Position numbers and translations under genes: made by a program
In this document: piece after piece, positions 7,543 through 16,200 of the stretch
How the letters are laid out: every line of letters starts with the position of its first letter
Numbering within the stretch: the first letter of the stretch is position 1
The notes under the pieces: generated by a model
Told to the model about the DNA's origin: nothing
The model's database searches: none
The model's input: the letters and a program-made list of their open reading frames with translations, nothing else
NCBI GenBank assembly: GCA_964447205.1
Contig: CAYUSB010000031.1
Span: 40,528 to 104,527 of the forward strand
Length of the DNA: 64,000 nt
Origin: JAEUKH01 sp964447205
GTDB taxonomy: Bacteria > Myxococcota_A > Polyangia > Polyangiales > Ga0077539
Direction of reading: 5' to 3'

Positions 7543-9909
7543 TCAACATCCAGCATCGCTCCCGGTGCCGAGGCCGACCACCGGGACCGGGCGGGTCTGG
7601 TTGGTCATCGTGCCGTCACCGAGTTGACCGCCAACGTTGAGCCCCCAGCAGTATACGGTACCATTGTTGAGAACAGCACAGGTGTGTCGCAGCTCAGAAG
7701 CAATGGAAGATACGCCCCGAAGGCCCGACACCTCCACAGGTCGCGGTCGGGTGGTCAAGGTGCCGTCACCGAGCTGACCATGGCCATTGACCGCCCAACA
7801 TCGAACGGAAGTGTCGGCGAGAAGCGCGCAAGTGTGTTCGTTGCCCAACGCGGCACCAACCGCAGCACCAATGCCCTGCACTTGACCGGGAACCCTTCGA
7901 TCGTCGCTCGATCCGTCTCCCAGCAGATAATCACTCCGTCCCCAACACCACATCGCACCTGACATCAGGATGGCGCAGGTATCGTTGTTCCCAGCAATGA
8001 GCCGAACGACACCCGCGTCGAGACCCGTCACAGGGACCGGCCTCGTACTTCGAGTTCCCGAGCCGTTACCTACAAAACCTTCCCCCCAGCAGTGGACGCC
8101 TCCGGTCGACAACAAAGCGCAGGCTCGCTCATCTCCCGCGACCACATCCAATACTCCTGTTGTCAGACCTGAAACCGCGGCCGGGGTCGCATGGGGTGTG
8201 GTCGTGCCGTCACCGAGTTGTCCCTCGGCGTTGTGACCCCAGCAATAGGCGCCTCCCTGCACCACTGCGCAGCCAAATGTCCGGCCGATGGCAACGGACG
8301 ACGCGGGGCCCGGGAGTCCCATGACCTGAACAGGGACGCTCCGATCGGTTGTCGTCCCATCGCCCAGCAGACCGGCAGTATTACGCCCCCAACACCGCAC
8401 CGTCCCATCGTCGAGTCGTGCACAAGCGGACGCATATCGCGCATAGAGCTGAACCACTCTCGAAAGCCCAGCCACTGTGACAGGCGCCAAACTATTGATT
8501 GCAGTGCCATCTCCGAGTTGACCGTTTGTATTTCGGCCCCAACACCGGACCGTTCCGTCCCTGAGCAGGGCACACGATGACACATCACCCACCGCGACGC
8601 TCAGCACCGAGGCGCCGCATCCCCGGCAGACGCCCATCGTGTTGACCGTGCCTGAGTTGCAGGGCATGCCCGCGACGCACGCGGCTTGTCCCTCCGCCCC
8701 GCAGGGCATGCACACGCTCCCGCTGGGGTTGAAGCGCCCACTGCACACGACCCCGCACACTCCGGCGGTACAGGTCGCCGTCCCGTTGTTGGGCACCGGG
8801 CACCGAACGCACATTGCGCCGCAGTAGGCCACGTCGGTCGCGGTGTTGCGGCACACCGACCCGCAGAGCCCGAGGCCCCCGGCGCACATCCCGCCCGCGC
8901 ACGCTGCCTGCCCCTCCGCTCCGCAGGCGCCCGCGCAGCGCCCGGCCATGCACATCTGCCCCGCAGGACAGGGCATCGTGGCAAACCCCTGCCCGTCGGG
9001 GGTGCACACCTGCTGGGAAGTAGGGCTGGGACAGGTAGTTCCCGTGCTGCCGGGAGTGCAGACCTGGGCGCGACACTCGCCCGCGCCGACGCAGGCCTGC
9101 ATCGCAGGACAGGGCGCGGGGCTGTACCCCTGCCCGTTGTTGTTGCAGACCCGCCGCGTCGTAGCGTCGGCGCAGGAGAAGGCGCCCGGCATGCAGTTGG
9201 GATCGGCGCACACGCCGTCGCTGCACGATTGGCCCGTGGGGCAGGCCGTTGCGGCGTATCCGATGCCCTCCGCGTCGCAGACTTCGACCCGCGAAGCGTC
9301 CCCGGCCATGCAACGGCGCGTCCCGGGTGTGCACACCCAGTCGGCGCAGGCCCCGTCGATGCAGGTCTGCCGGGCGGAGCAGGGCATCGCGACGAAGGCT
9401 GTTCCGCGCGCGTTGCACACTTCTCGCACCCCGTCTACACACCGAACATCGCTCCCGACGCACACCCGCGGAACGCAGCGCCCTCCGGCCGCGCAGGTCT
9501 CTCGGTCGGCCATGCAGTCGGTGTCGGCCACGCACTCGACGCAGACGCCCTGGATGGTGTCGCAAACAAGGTTGAGGTCGCTGCACTGCCGGGAACTGGT
9601 GCAGGGGCGCGGGCGATCGACGCAGCGGTTTTCTCGGCAGATTTGTGTGCTCGGGCAGTCCGGGTCGTCGTTGCAATCGACGCAGAATCCCAGGGTGGGG
9701 TTGCACACCTGGCCGGGACACTGCCGCGAGCTGGTGCAGGCCGTGGGAGCGACGTCCATCGTGTCCGCGAGGCTCCCGTCACGCGGAGATGCGTCGCTGC
9801 CGCCCGCAGTCGTCGACGGAGAGCACGCGGTCACGAGGCAGGTCAGCACCACGGCGCGATGCAGCCAACGCCACACGACGACCCCTCGCTCGATTCGTCT
9901 GGTACGCAT
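7543..9909 (-). CDS. Lipoprotein with Cys-rich modules and seven RCC1 repeats
   Basis: 788 aa from the ATG at 9909, chosen because GAGGAGGG lies seven bases upstream and a signal peptide follows directly. The lipobox LVTAC puts the lipidated Cys at residue 29. After an Asp/Ser-rich linker comes a long Cys-rich region (roughly residues 50-420) of short modules such as CTSSRQCPGQVCNPTLGFCV and CPAGQMCMAGRC. The C-terminal ~350 residues contain seven RCC1-type units of the form CWGRNTNGQLGDGT, which should form a beta-propeller. Expected location is the cell surface or periplasm. Such mosaics are typical of Myxococcota; ligands are unknown. The stop is followed by a 113-bp gap to the next gene. 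Confidence 0.88.
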   Translation of the reverse strand: MRTRRIERGVVVWRWLHRAVVLTCLVTACSPSTTAGGSDASPRDGSLADTMDVAPTACTSSRQCPGQVCNPTLGFCVDCNDDPDCPSTQICRENRCVDRPRPCTSSRQCSDLNLVCDTIQGVCVECVADTDCMADRETCAAGGRCVPRVCVGSDVRCVDGVREVCNARGTAFVAMPCSARQTCIDGACADWVCTPGTRRCMAGDASRVEVCDAEGIGYAATACPTGQSCSDGVCADPNCMPGAFSCADATTRRVCNNNGQGYSPAPCPAMQACVGAGECRAQVCTPGSTGTTCPSPTSQQVCTPDGQGFATMPCPAGQMCMAGRCAGACGAEGQAACAGGMCAGGLGLCGSVCRNTATDVAYCGAMCVRCPVPNNGTATCTAGVCGVVCSGRFNPSGSVCMPCGAEGQAACVAGMPCNSGTVNTMGVCRGCGASVLSVAVGDVSSCALLRDGTVRCWGRNTNGQLGDGTAINSLAPVTVAGLSRVVQLYARYASACARLDDGTVRCWGRNTAGLLGDGTTTDRSVPVQVMGLPGPASSVAIGRTFGCAVVQGGAYCWGHNAEGQLGDGTTTPHATPAAVSGLTTGVLDVVAGDERACALLSTGGVHCWGEGFVGNGSGTRSTRPVPVTGLDAGVVRLIAGNNDTCAILMSGAMWCWGRSDYLLGDGSSDDRRVPGQVQGIGAAVGAALGNEHTCALLADTSVRCWAVNGHGQLGDGTLTTRPRPVEVSGLRGVSSIASELRHTCAVLNNGTVYCWGLNVGGQLGDGTMTNQTRPVPVVGLGTGSDAGC

Positions 9910-10399
9910 CGTCTGCCCTCCTCTGCGTCTCGCGCCGCCTGCTCGGCACCGCTTCGATCCACGGCTATCACGCGACGCCGCGAGGGTCAATGCAGGGGCG
10001 GGACGGTCGGGCACAGGGCCCCGCGCGGCACGGCGGTACGCCGACACGGGAGGCTGCGGACGGCGGGAGCCGATGCCGCAGCAGAGGCGCAGGTGCTGTT
10101 CTGGAAGTGGTTGAAATAGCTTGGTATTTCGGAATGCTTGACCGCGCCGAAGGCTCGCTGCGCTCCCGACCACGGCCCGTCCGCGCTGTGCTGCTTGCGA
10201 AGTGGTGCAGGGTGGTGCTCAGACAGGCGCACCACCACGCGAAACCATCTTGATTTCAGTGGTTCTAAGAAATCGACATGGGGGGGGTCGACTGATCGCT
10301 CTACCTGTGAGATAACGCTAAGCGTCGGTCCCCGAGGCGCTCGCGCGGTGGTCGTGCGAGGGGCTCTCCGAGGGGCAGGCGGAAGATCACGAGGGACCC
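9910..10399. other. 490-bp intergenic region between divergent genes
   Basis: No convincing gene is seen. It must hold the promoters of the RCC1 lipoprotein (leftward) and of the tandem small-protein genes (rightward). A short dyad GAAATA-N6-TATTTC lies at 10113-10130. Base composition drifts toward AT near 10100-10300, in line with a promoter region. Confidence 0.5.
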
Positions 10400-10798
10400 A
10401 TGGCACGCGTCTTCAATCTGGTCGTGTTCGACGAGACCATCTCGGGGAGTAGTTCCCCTCCACCTCCGGCTTTCTACACCTCGCAGGAGCACTCGGCGCT
10501 CCTCGGCAGCGTCGAGCGCTTGCAGATACAACTCATCGTTCGCGGAGCGTCATCACTCGCAGCCCCATTCAACGTGGACGCCGACTACGAGATCACGAAT
10601 GCACCCGAGTTTGAGGTCTGGCGGGATGCTGGAGTGAAGGTTCAAGCCAACCCGACGGCGATTTCGGACATTCCCGTTGTGGCCTTCAATCAGGTCTCGA
10701 CGATTGATGAGCAGGCCGCGTACGGCCGCTTCAAGATCTCTTGTGATGCCGACGTTCTCGTCCAGGTTCAGCTGGTGGTCGCTGGCTACGCGGATTGA
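10400..10798 (+). CDS. Hypothetical beta-rich protein, tandem paralogue A
   Basis: 132 aa, no signal peptide, no membrane helix. It is rich in alternating hydrophobic residues and predicted to be a beta-sandwich. It shares clear blocks with the next gene: FNLxVFDxTISG at residues 5-16, YTSQEHxALxGS, LQxQxIxRG, TNAPExxVW, and the C-terminal VQLVVAGYA. The pair therefore arose by duplication. A purine-rich GAGGGA precedes the ATG at 10400 closely. Codon use is less GC-extreme than in the flanking genes. I do not recognise the family. The paired small beta-proteins with a conserved hydrophobic C-terminus could be self-assembling subunits, but this is only a guess from shape and arrangement. Confidence 0.7.
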   Translation: MARVFNLVVFDETISGSSSPPPPAFYTSQEHSALLGSVERLQIQLIVRGASSLAAPFNVDADYEITNAPEFEVWRDAGVKVQANPTAISDIPVVAFNQVSTIDEQAAYGRFKISCDADVLVQVQLVVAGYAD

Positions 10799-10808
10799 GG
10801 GGAGCGGA

Positions 10809-11198
10809 ATGGCGCGCACGTTCAATCTCACGGTCTTTGATCAGACCATCTCTGGCGGCGGAGCCAACCCGACATACTTCTACACGTCGCAAGAACACGC
10901 GGCACTCTTTGGAAGTGCCGACAAGTTGCAGGTGCAGATCATCTGTCGCGGAAGCACAAGCTTCGCGAACACCATCACGGTCGACTATCAGATGACCAAC
11001 GCTCCAGAGTATGATGTGTGGGTCACCTCAGGTGCTGGCAATACGCTCACCGTTAACACGGTGGCAGATATTCCAGGAGCGAAGTTCTTTCAGGTCGAGA
11101 GCCAGGCCAATATCGCGGCATACGGACGGTTCCGTATCCAGTGCAGCGGCGACATGGCCCAGGTACAGTTGGTGGTGGCGGGGTACGCGAAGTCGTAG
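10809..11198 (+). CDS. Hypothetical beta-rich protein, tandem paralogue B
   Basis: 129 aa, starting at the ATG at 10809 with GAGGGGAG upstream and only 10 bp after the stop of paralogue A, so the two are co-transcribed. The start is set by alignment with paralogue A: MARTFNLTVFDQTISGG against MARVFNLVVFDETISGS. An upstream in-frame Met at 10677 lies inside paralogue A and is not used. The C-terminus is VQLVVAGYAKS. There is no catalytic motif, signal peptide or membrane helix. The linker after TISG differs (Pro-rich in A, Gly-rich in B), which suggests the loop is free to vary while the core is kept. Confidence 0.7.
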   Translation: MARTFNLTVFDQTISGGGANPTYFYTSQEHAALFGSADKLQVQIICRGSTSFANTITVDYQMTNAPEYDVWVTSGAGNTLTVNTVADIPGAKFFQVESQANIAAYGRFRIQCSGDMAQVQLVVAGYAKS

Positions 11199-11267
11199 CC
11201 CTGGAGCTTGACGCCGCGCGGAGGGTGCAGTACCTTCCGCGCGGCATTCCTGAGTGGAGGAGTGGTC

Positions 11268-12128
11268 ATGAAGTCCTACGAGATTCTGCCGACGGGTGCC
11301 ATCGCAGGGGGCGCGGCTTCGGGGTCGGGCACGAAGAGCACAGGGTGCGGGTGCAAAGGCGCTGGATGTGGCAGCCAGGGTGGTGGCTGCGGCTCGACTG
11401 GTGGGGGCATGGATGGGGCAAAGCCGGGGCGGCAGTTCCTGGGGCGGAAGCTCAAGGAGTGGGAGATCGTACCTGACAGGAAGCTCGCGCCTCAAATCAT
11501 CACGATGGTATCTCCTCAACCAACACTTGTGTTCCCACCACCCTTTCGGGGACCTCAGTTGCTTGGACCGTACACGTCACCTAGTCTTTGGCGCCCTGAT
11601 GCTCCTCATGTTCATGATTCACTTATACATTGGACACATTTCCCTCGACTTGGATGCTCTAATATTCGTTCCAGATGCGAACATCTGAGGGCACGCGAGG
11701 ACGCATCTGAGGTCAACGCCATTCTTTGGCGCCACCGTCTCGCGCGAATTCTGGATCTGATCAGGCGGAGCGTCAGCTGTGTATCTCTGGACTGCGACGA
11801 TATTTTCGAGATGATGCGTTTGAACACATATCTCCGCACTGATCTTGCGAATGCTTGGTCTAGGGACCTCGGCAACCGGGACCTCAGACTGGTCCTCGAC
11901 GACCTGAATGAGGACCATACGAAGCTCCACTTTGCATACATTGACTGTGCCGACAACAGGCCCCTTAGTACGGTTTGTGACGTGATCACTGGAGATACTC
12001 TACACACCCGTCGCTGGGCGGAGAGCCTCGCACAGTTTTATGAAGATGAGTCGGCACGTTTTAGAGGCGAAATCGCTCGACTCAACGAGTTTCGTCGGCA
12101 GTACTTTCCTGGGTGTGCACCTTGCTGA
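11268..12128 (+). CDS. Hypothetical protein with Cys/Gly-rich N-terminal head
   Basis: 286 aa. I start it at the ATG at 11268 because GGAGGAG lies just upstream; a longer frame from 11208 lacks such a site. Residues 1-26 form a short leader-like stretch with AIAGGAASGS. Residues 27-47 are Cys/Gly-rich with Cys at 27, 29, 34 and 41 (GCGCKGAGCGSQGGGCGS). The rest is a mixed, probably globular domain with His/Trp-rich parts (SLIHWTHFPRLGC) and helical parts (RLARILDLIRRS, DDIFEMMRLNTYL), ending in GCAPC. The family is unknown. GC content falls in this gene compared with the neighbours. It follows the tandem pair by 69 bp on the same strand and may belong to the same unit. Confidence 0.6.
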   Translation: MKSYEILPTGAIAGGAASGSGTKSTGCGCKGAGCGSQGGGCGSTGGGMDGAKPGRQFLGRKLKEWEIVPDRKLAPQIITMVSPQPTLVFPPPFRGPQLLGPYTSPSLWRPDAPHVHDSLIHWTHFPRLGCSNIRSRCEHLRAREDASEVNAILWRHRLARILDLIRRSVSCVSLDCDDIFEMMRLNTYLRTDLANAWSRDLGNRDLRLVLDDLNEDHTKLHFAYIDCADNRPLSTVCDVITGDTLHTRRWAESLAQFYEDESARFRGEIARLNEFRRQYFPGCAPC

Positions 12129-12310
12129 CCCTCGCCGAATAGCCGACTAAACCACCAGCCATAGCCGCTAACCTCCTTAAAGCATTGGCTTGTCCTCAGT
12201 ACAGCAGCAGTTCCCCGATTGACCTGTATCTGCCAGTTTGATTTTTTACTGCGTTTATGGGTCAGGTGCAGGATTTAGTACTCTTCCAGGCTCCAACAAA
12301 GGGAAGCGAC

Positions 12311-12544
12311 ATGACTTATCTCCTGGTCGTCTTGTTTCAGCTCTTCTCCAACGACTCTCTCTACGTCAAGCGATGCACTGAGATGGTCCTGCGTAATCCC
12401 GACGCATTTCTCGCAAATCTTCCTCAGTCGCAGGCTGGTGCCCCTTCTCATCTGAGGAATCGGGTGCCGCTGCGGACCCGCGCCGAGGAGCATTGCAGGA
12501 ACCTCTATCGGGTGACCCACCGCCCTTCGACACCGGCCCATTGA
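12311..12544 (+). CDS. Possible small ORF, 77 aa
   Basis: The ATG at 12311 is preceded by AAGGGAAG at good spacing. The product begins with a hydrophobic stretch (MTYLLVVLFQLF) and is otherwise basic. It lies in the least GC-rich part of the window, where chance reading frames are shorter, which slightly favours reality. No homology is recognised. It could equally be non-coding. The surrounding stretch 12129-12740 holds nothing else that I can support. Confidence 0.25.
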   Translation: MTYLLVVLFQLFSNDSLYVKRCTEMVLRNPDAFLANLPQSQAGAPSHLRNRVPLRTRAEEHCRNLYRVTHRPSTPAH

Positions 12545-12749
12545 GACGGAACAAGAGGTTACTGAATATTTGGAGCATCGGGCTCGCCCCTTGTCGTGAC
12601 CTCCGGGAGTTCGCCAAGATTCCTGACGCTCCTCTCTGCTCCTCCCGCCTCTCCCCCTCCCCCCGTTGACCACACCAATATCGCCCGGCCCCGTCTTCTG
12701 CTAGGGCATCGCCCACCGTCCGATGGCTCTCCCCTCCTCGACGCGCTGG

Positions 12750-13216
12750 CGCCACCGTGGTCCTCGGCCTCGTGGCAGGCACCCTCGGCTTTGTCAGCCT
12801 CCTGCAAGCCCTGCGGGCCTGGGACGTCGAGCTCAACACCCGCAACCTCGCTGCCGACGCGGTCCGGGTCGAGCGCGGGGGACATGGGCCGCCTGGCCCG
12901 CAGCCCGGGCTGCGGCGCCGAAGCCTTCCCCCTCGCCCTCGAATCCGCCACCGAACCCACCCGCCGCGGTCAACGCAACTTGGCCACTCTGCTCGAAGGC
13001 CTCGCTGCCACCCTCGTGCGCATGACCGACGACGGGTCTACCGTGCTCACTGCCGACCGCGACCCCCGGGCCCGCCTCAGGGACACCCGCACCGCAGCCT
13101 CCGGCCCCACCCTCGACACCGGCGCGGGTTGGATCGAGTCCGTCGCCCTCTCCCCCGACGGGCGCATCATGCACGCTGCCGCAGCCGAGGAAGCAATCCC
13201 GAGCGGGGAGTGCTAG
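12750..13216 (+). pseudogene. Frameshifted WD40-repeat protein remnant
   Basis: Frame 1 around 12754-12880 encodes a membrane helix (ATVVLGLVAGTLGFVSLLQA) and a helical linker (NTRNLAADAVRVERG). The continuation is in frame 2 from about 12880 (DMGRLARSPGC, ALESATEPTRRG, then DDGSTVLTADRDPRARLRDT and SVALSPDGR), the pattern of a WD40 propeller blade. Together they read as the linker and first blades of a membrane-anchored WD40 protein, of the kind often fused to Ser/Thr kinases. A frameshift lies near 12880, and the gene is cut off at the right 52-bp repeat, after about one blade. It is a decayed fragment at the right edge of the accessory segment. Confidence 0.55.
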
Positions 13217-13257
13217 GCACTGGCCCCCGCCATGTCTGCCGCCCCGTCTGCACCCGT
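13206..13257 (+). repeat. 52-bp direct repeat, right copy (hrpA leader and first codons)
   Basis: Identical to 6286-6337. It includes the palindrome agtgc-tag-gcact (13209-13221), ten bases before the hrpA ATG at 13232, which may be an operator or part of the ribosome-binding region, and codons 1-9 of hrpA. Confidence 0.9.
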
Positions 13258-16200
13258 TCGTTCGTCCGCCGCGACCCTCCGCTTCCCGCCGGAGCTGCCC
13301 ATCTCCGGGCGGGTGGCCGACATCGCCGCGGCCATCGCCGCCCACCCGGTGGTCATCGTGGCCGGGGCCACCGGGTCGGGCAAGACCACCCAGCTCCCCA
13401 AGATCGCCCTGTCGATGGGGCGCGGGAGCACCCGGCTCATCGGGGTGACCCAACCCCGGCGCATCGCGGCCACGAGCGTGGCCACCCGCGTCGCCAAGGA
13501 GCTCGGCACGCCCCTCGGGGTCGACGTGGGCTACCAGATCCGCTTCGAGGACAAGACCGGCCCGAGCACGTCGATCAAGTTTATGACCGACGGGATCCTC
13601 CTGGCCGAGATCCAGGGAGACCCCAACCTCCGGCGCTACGACACCCTCATCCTCGACGAGGCCCACGAGCGTAGCCTCACCATCGACTTCCTCCTGGGGT
13701 GGATCAAACGCATCCTGCCGGCCCGCCCCGACCTCAAGGTCATCGTGAGCTCGGCCACCCTGGAGACCGAGCGGTTTTCGGAGTTCTTCGGGGGGGCCCC
13801 GGTGATTCAGGTCGAGGGTCGGACCTTCCCCGTCGACGTGCTCTACCAGCCCCCCGACGACGACGCCGAGATGGCCGACGCCGTAGCCGACGCCGTGGTC
13901 GACGTGACCTCCCTCGACCCCCACGGCGACATCCTCGTGTTTCTCCCGGGCGAACGCGAGATCCGTGAGGCCGAAAACGCCCTCGTGGCCCGCAGCCTGC
14001 GCCACACCGTCGTGCAGCCCCTCTACGCCCGTCTGTCGGCGGCCGACCAGTCCAGGGTGTGGGCCTCCATCTCCGAACGCCGGGTGATCCTGGCCACCAA
14101 CGTGGCCGAGACCTCCGTGACCATCCCGGGCATCGTCTACGTCATCGACACGGGGGTGGCCCGCCTGTCGCGCTACGACCCGCGCTCCGGAACGACCGCC
14201 CTGCAGATCGAGGCCATCTCGCAGGCCAGCGCCGACCAGCGGAAGGGCCGCTGCGGCCGGGTCCGCGACGGGATCTGCGTGCGCCTCTACAACGAGGAGA
14301 GCTTCGCCGCCCGCCCGGCCTTCACCGACCCCGAGATCCAACGCACGGGCCTCGCGGGGGTCATCCTGCGCATGAAGTCCCTCGACCTCGGGGACATCGA
14401 GGACTTCCCCTTCCTCGACCCCCCGCAGTCGCGTTCGATCACCGAGGGGTACCGGGTGTTGCTGGAGCTCGGGGCCCTCGACGCACGGCGGGCCCTGACC
14501 CCGCTGGGCAAGCAGCTCAGCCGCTTTCCGGTCGACCCGCGCATCGCCCGGATGATCCTCGCCGGAGCCGAACGCGGGTGCCTCCCGGACATCCTCGTGA
14601 TCGCCGCGGCCCTCAACCTGCAAGACCCCCGCGAGCGCCCCCGGGAGCACCAGCAGCGGGCCGACGAGCTGCACAGAAGGTTTCGCGACGAGCGCTCGGA
14701 CTTCGCGGGCCTCCTCAAGCTCTGGGACTTCGTACGCGAGGCCGAGGCCAAGGGGACCTCCCACCTGCGCCGCACCTGCAAAGACAACTTCCTTTCCTTT
14801 CTGCGGGTGCGCGAGTGGAAGGACATCCACCGCCAGCTCCAGGAGGTGGTGCGCGAGCTGCGCCTGGGGACGGGCGCCAAACCTCCCCCGAAACCCGCCC
14901 GGGGCACGGACGACGCCCCCATGGACGAGGCCCTCCACCTGTCCCTCCTGACGGGCCTCCTGTCCAAGGTCGGCCAGTGGAACTCCCAACATCGGATCTA
15001 CCTCGGCACACGCGAGACCCGCTTCGCCCTGCACCCGGGGTCGGCCCTGGCCCGCAAGACCCCCGCCTGGGTGATGGCCTTCGAGCTGGTCGAGACCACC
15101 CAGCTCTTCGCCCGAACGGCCGCCCGCATCGAGCCCGAGTGGCTCCTCGAGGCCGCCCCCCACCTCGTCAAGAAGAGCTACACCGACCCCCACTGGTCCG
15201 AACGCACCGCCCGGGCCATGGTCCGCCAGAACGCCACCCTCTTCGGGATGCAGATCTTCAAGGACCGCCCCGTGGAGTACGCCAGCGTGGCCCCGGCCCA
15301 GGCCCGGCTGATGTTCCTCGACCACGCCCTCGTGCGGGGAGAGTTCAAGACCCGGGGGGCCTTCCAATCCCAGAACCGGGCCGTGCTCGAGACCCTCGCC
15401 CGACTGCGGGACAAGGCCCGTCGGGGCGACATGCTGGCCGACGACGCGGCCATGTTGGAGTTCTTCGACCGGAAGGTTTCGCTCGACGTGGTCGACGGCA
15501 AGACCTTCGAGCTGTGGCGCGAAAAAGCCGAGGCCGACGACCCCAACGTCCTCGTCCTGTCGCTGCAAGACCTCCTCGCGGGCGAACCCGACCTCTTCCC
15601 CGACGACTACCCCGACACCCTCACCCTGCACGGGGTGACCCTCGCCCTCGCGTACAAGTTCGACCCCTCGGCCGACGACGACGGGGTCACGATCACCGTG
15701 CCGTTGGTGCTCTTGCCGCAGATTGTTCCGGGCGAGCTCGACTGGACCATCCCCGCCTGGCACCGCGACAAGATCGCGGCGATCCTGCATCGGGCCCCGA
15801 AGGCCGTACGCAGGGGCCTCGGGTCGGTGACCGAGCTGTCGGTGGCCCTGGCCGAGGAGCTGGTTCCGTTTGAGGGGCCCCTGTGCGAGACCCTGGCTGC
15901 GGCGGTGACGCGGCGCACAGGCGTCGACCTCGACCCGGCGAGTCTGGAGCCCGACGCCGTGGCGGGCCACCTCCGGCTGACCCTGAGGATCGTCGACGAA
16001 CACGGCAAGACCGTGGCCCAGAGCCGGGACATCGACAACCTCCTTGACCGCTACGGGACCCGCGCCCGGGCCGCCTGGAAGAGCACCGCAGCCCCCACCA
16101 ACTGGGAGCGGAAGGGGTTGACCACCTGGGACTTCGGCGACCTGCCCCCCTTCATCACCCGGCGTGTGGCCGGGGTCGAAGTCCGCAGCTACCCCGCCCT

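Larger units (their letters stand above)
6338..13205. mobile_element. Accessory segment (island) between the two 52-bp direct repeats
   Basis: The two perfect 52-bp copies bound 6.9 kb. Removing one copy and the intervening DNA would restore a simple redB-hrpA divergent pair with a ~200-bp spacer. The segment carries genes of unknown function, an RCC1 lipoprotein, tandem paralogues and a WD40 remnant, and by eye the 10.4-12.6 kb part is less GC-rich than the flanks. No integrase, transposase or tRNA is seen, so the entry mechanism is unknown and the term mobile element is an inference. Confidence 0.45.

Noticed and set aside
6286..13257. Classical integrative element with integrase and tRNA target
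   Set aside because: No integrase, transposase or tRNA gene is visible within or beside the segment, so only a repeat-bounded accessory segment is claimed.
12833..16003. Very long reading frame on the minus strand opposite hrpA
   Set aside because: It has no recognisable domain, is Gly/Val/Asp/His-rich as expected from the complement of GC-rich coding DNA, and hrpA on the plus strand has every helicase motif.
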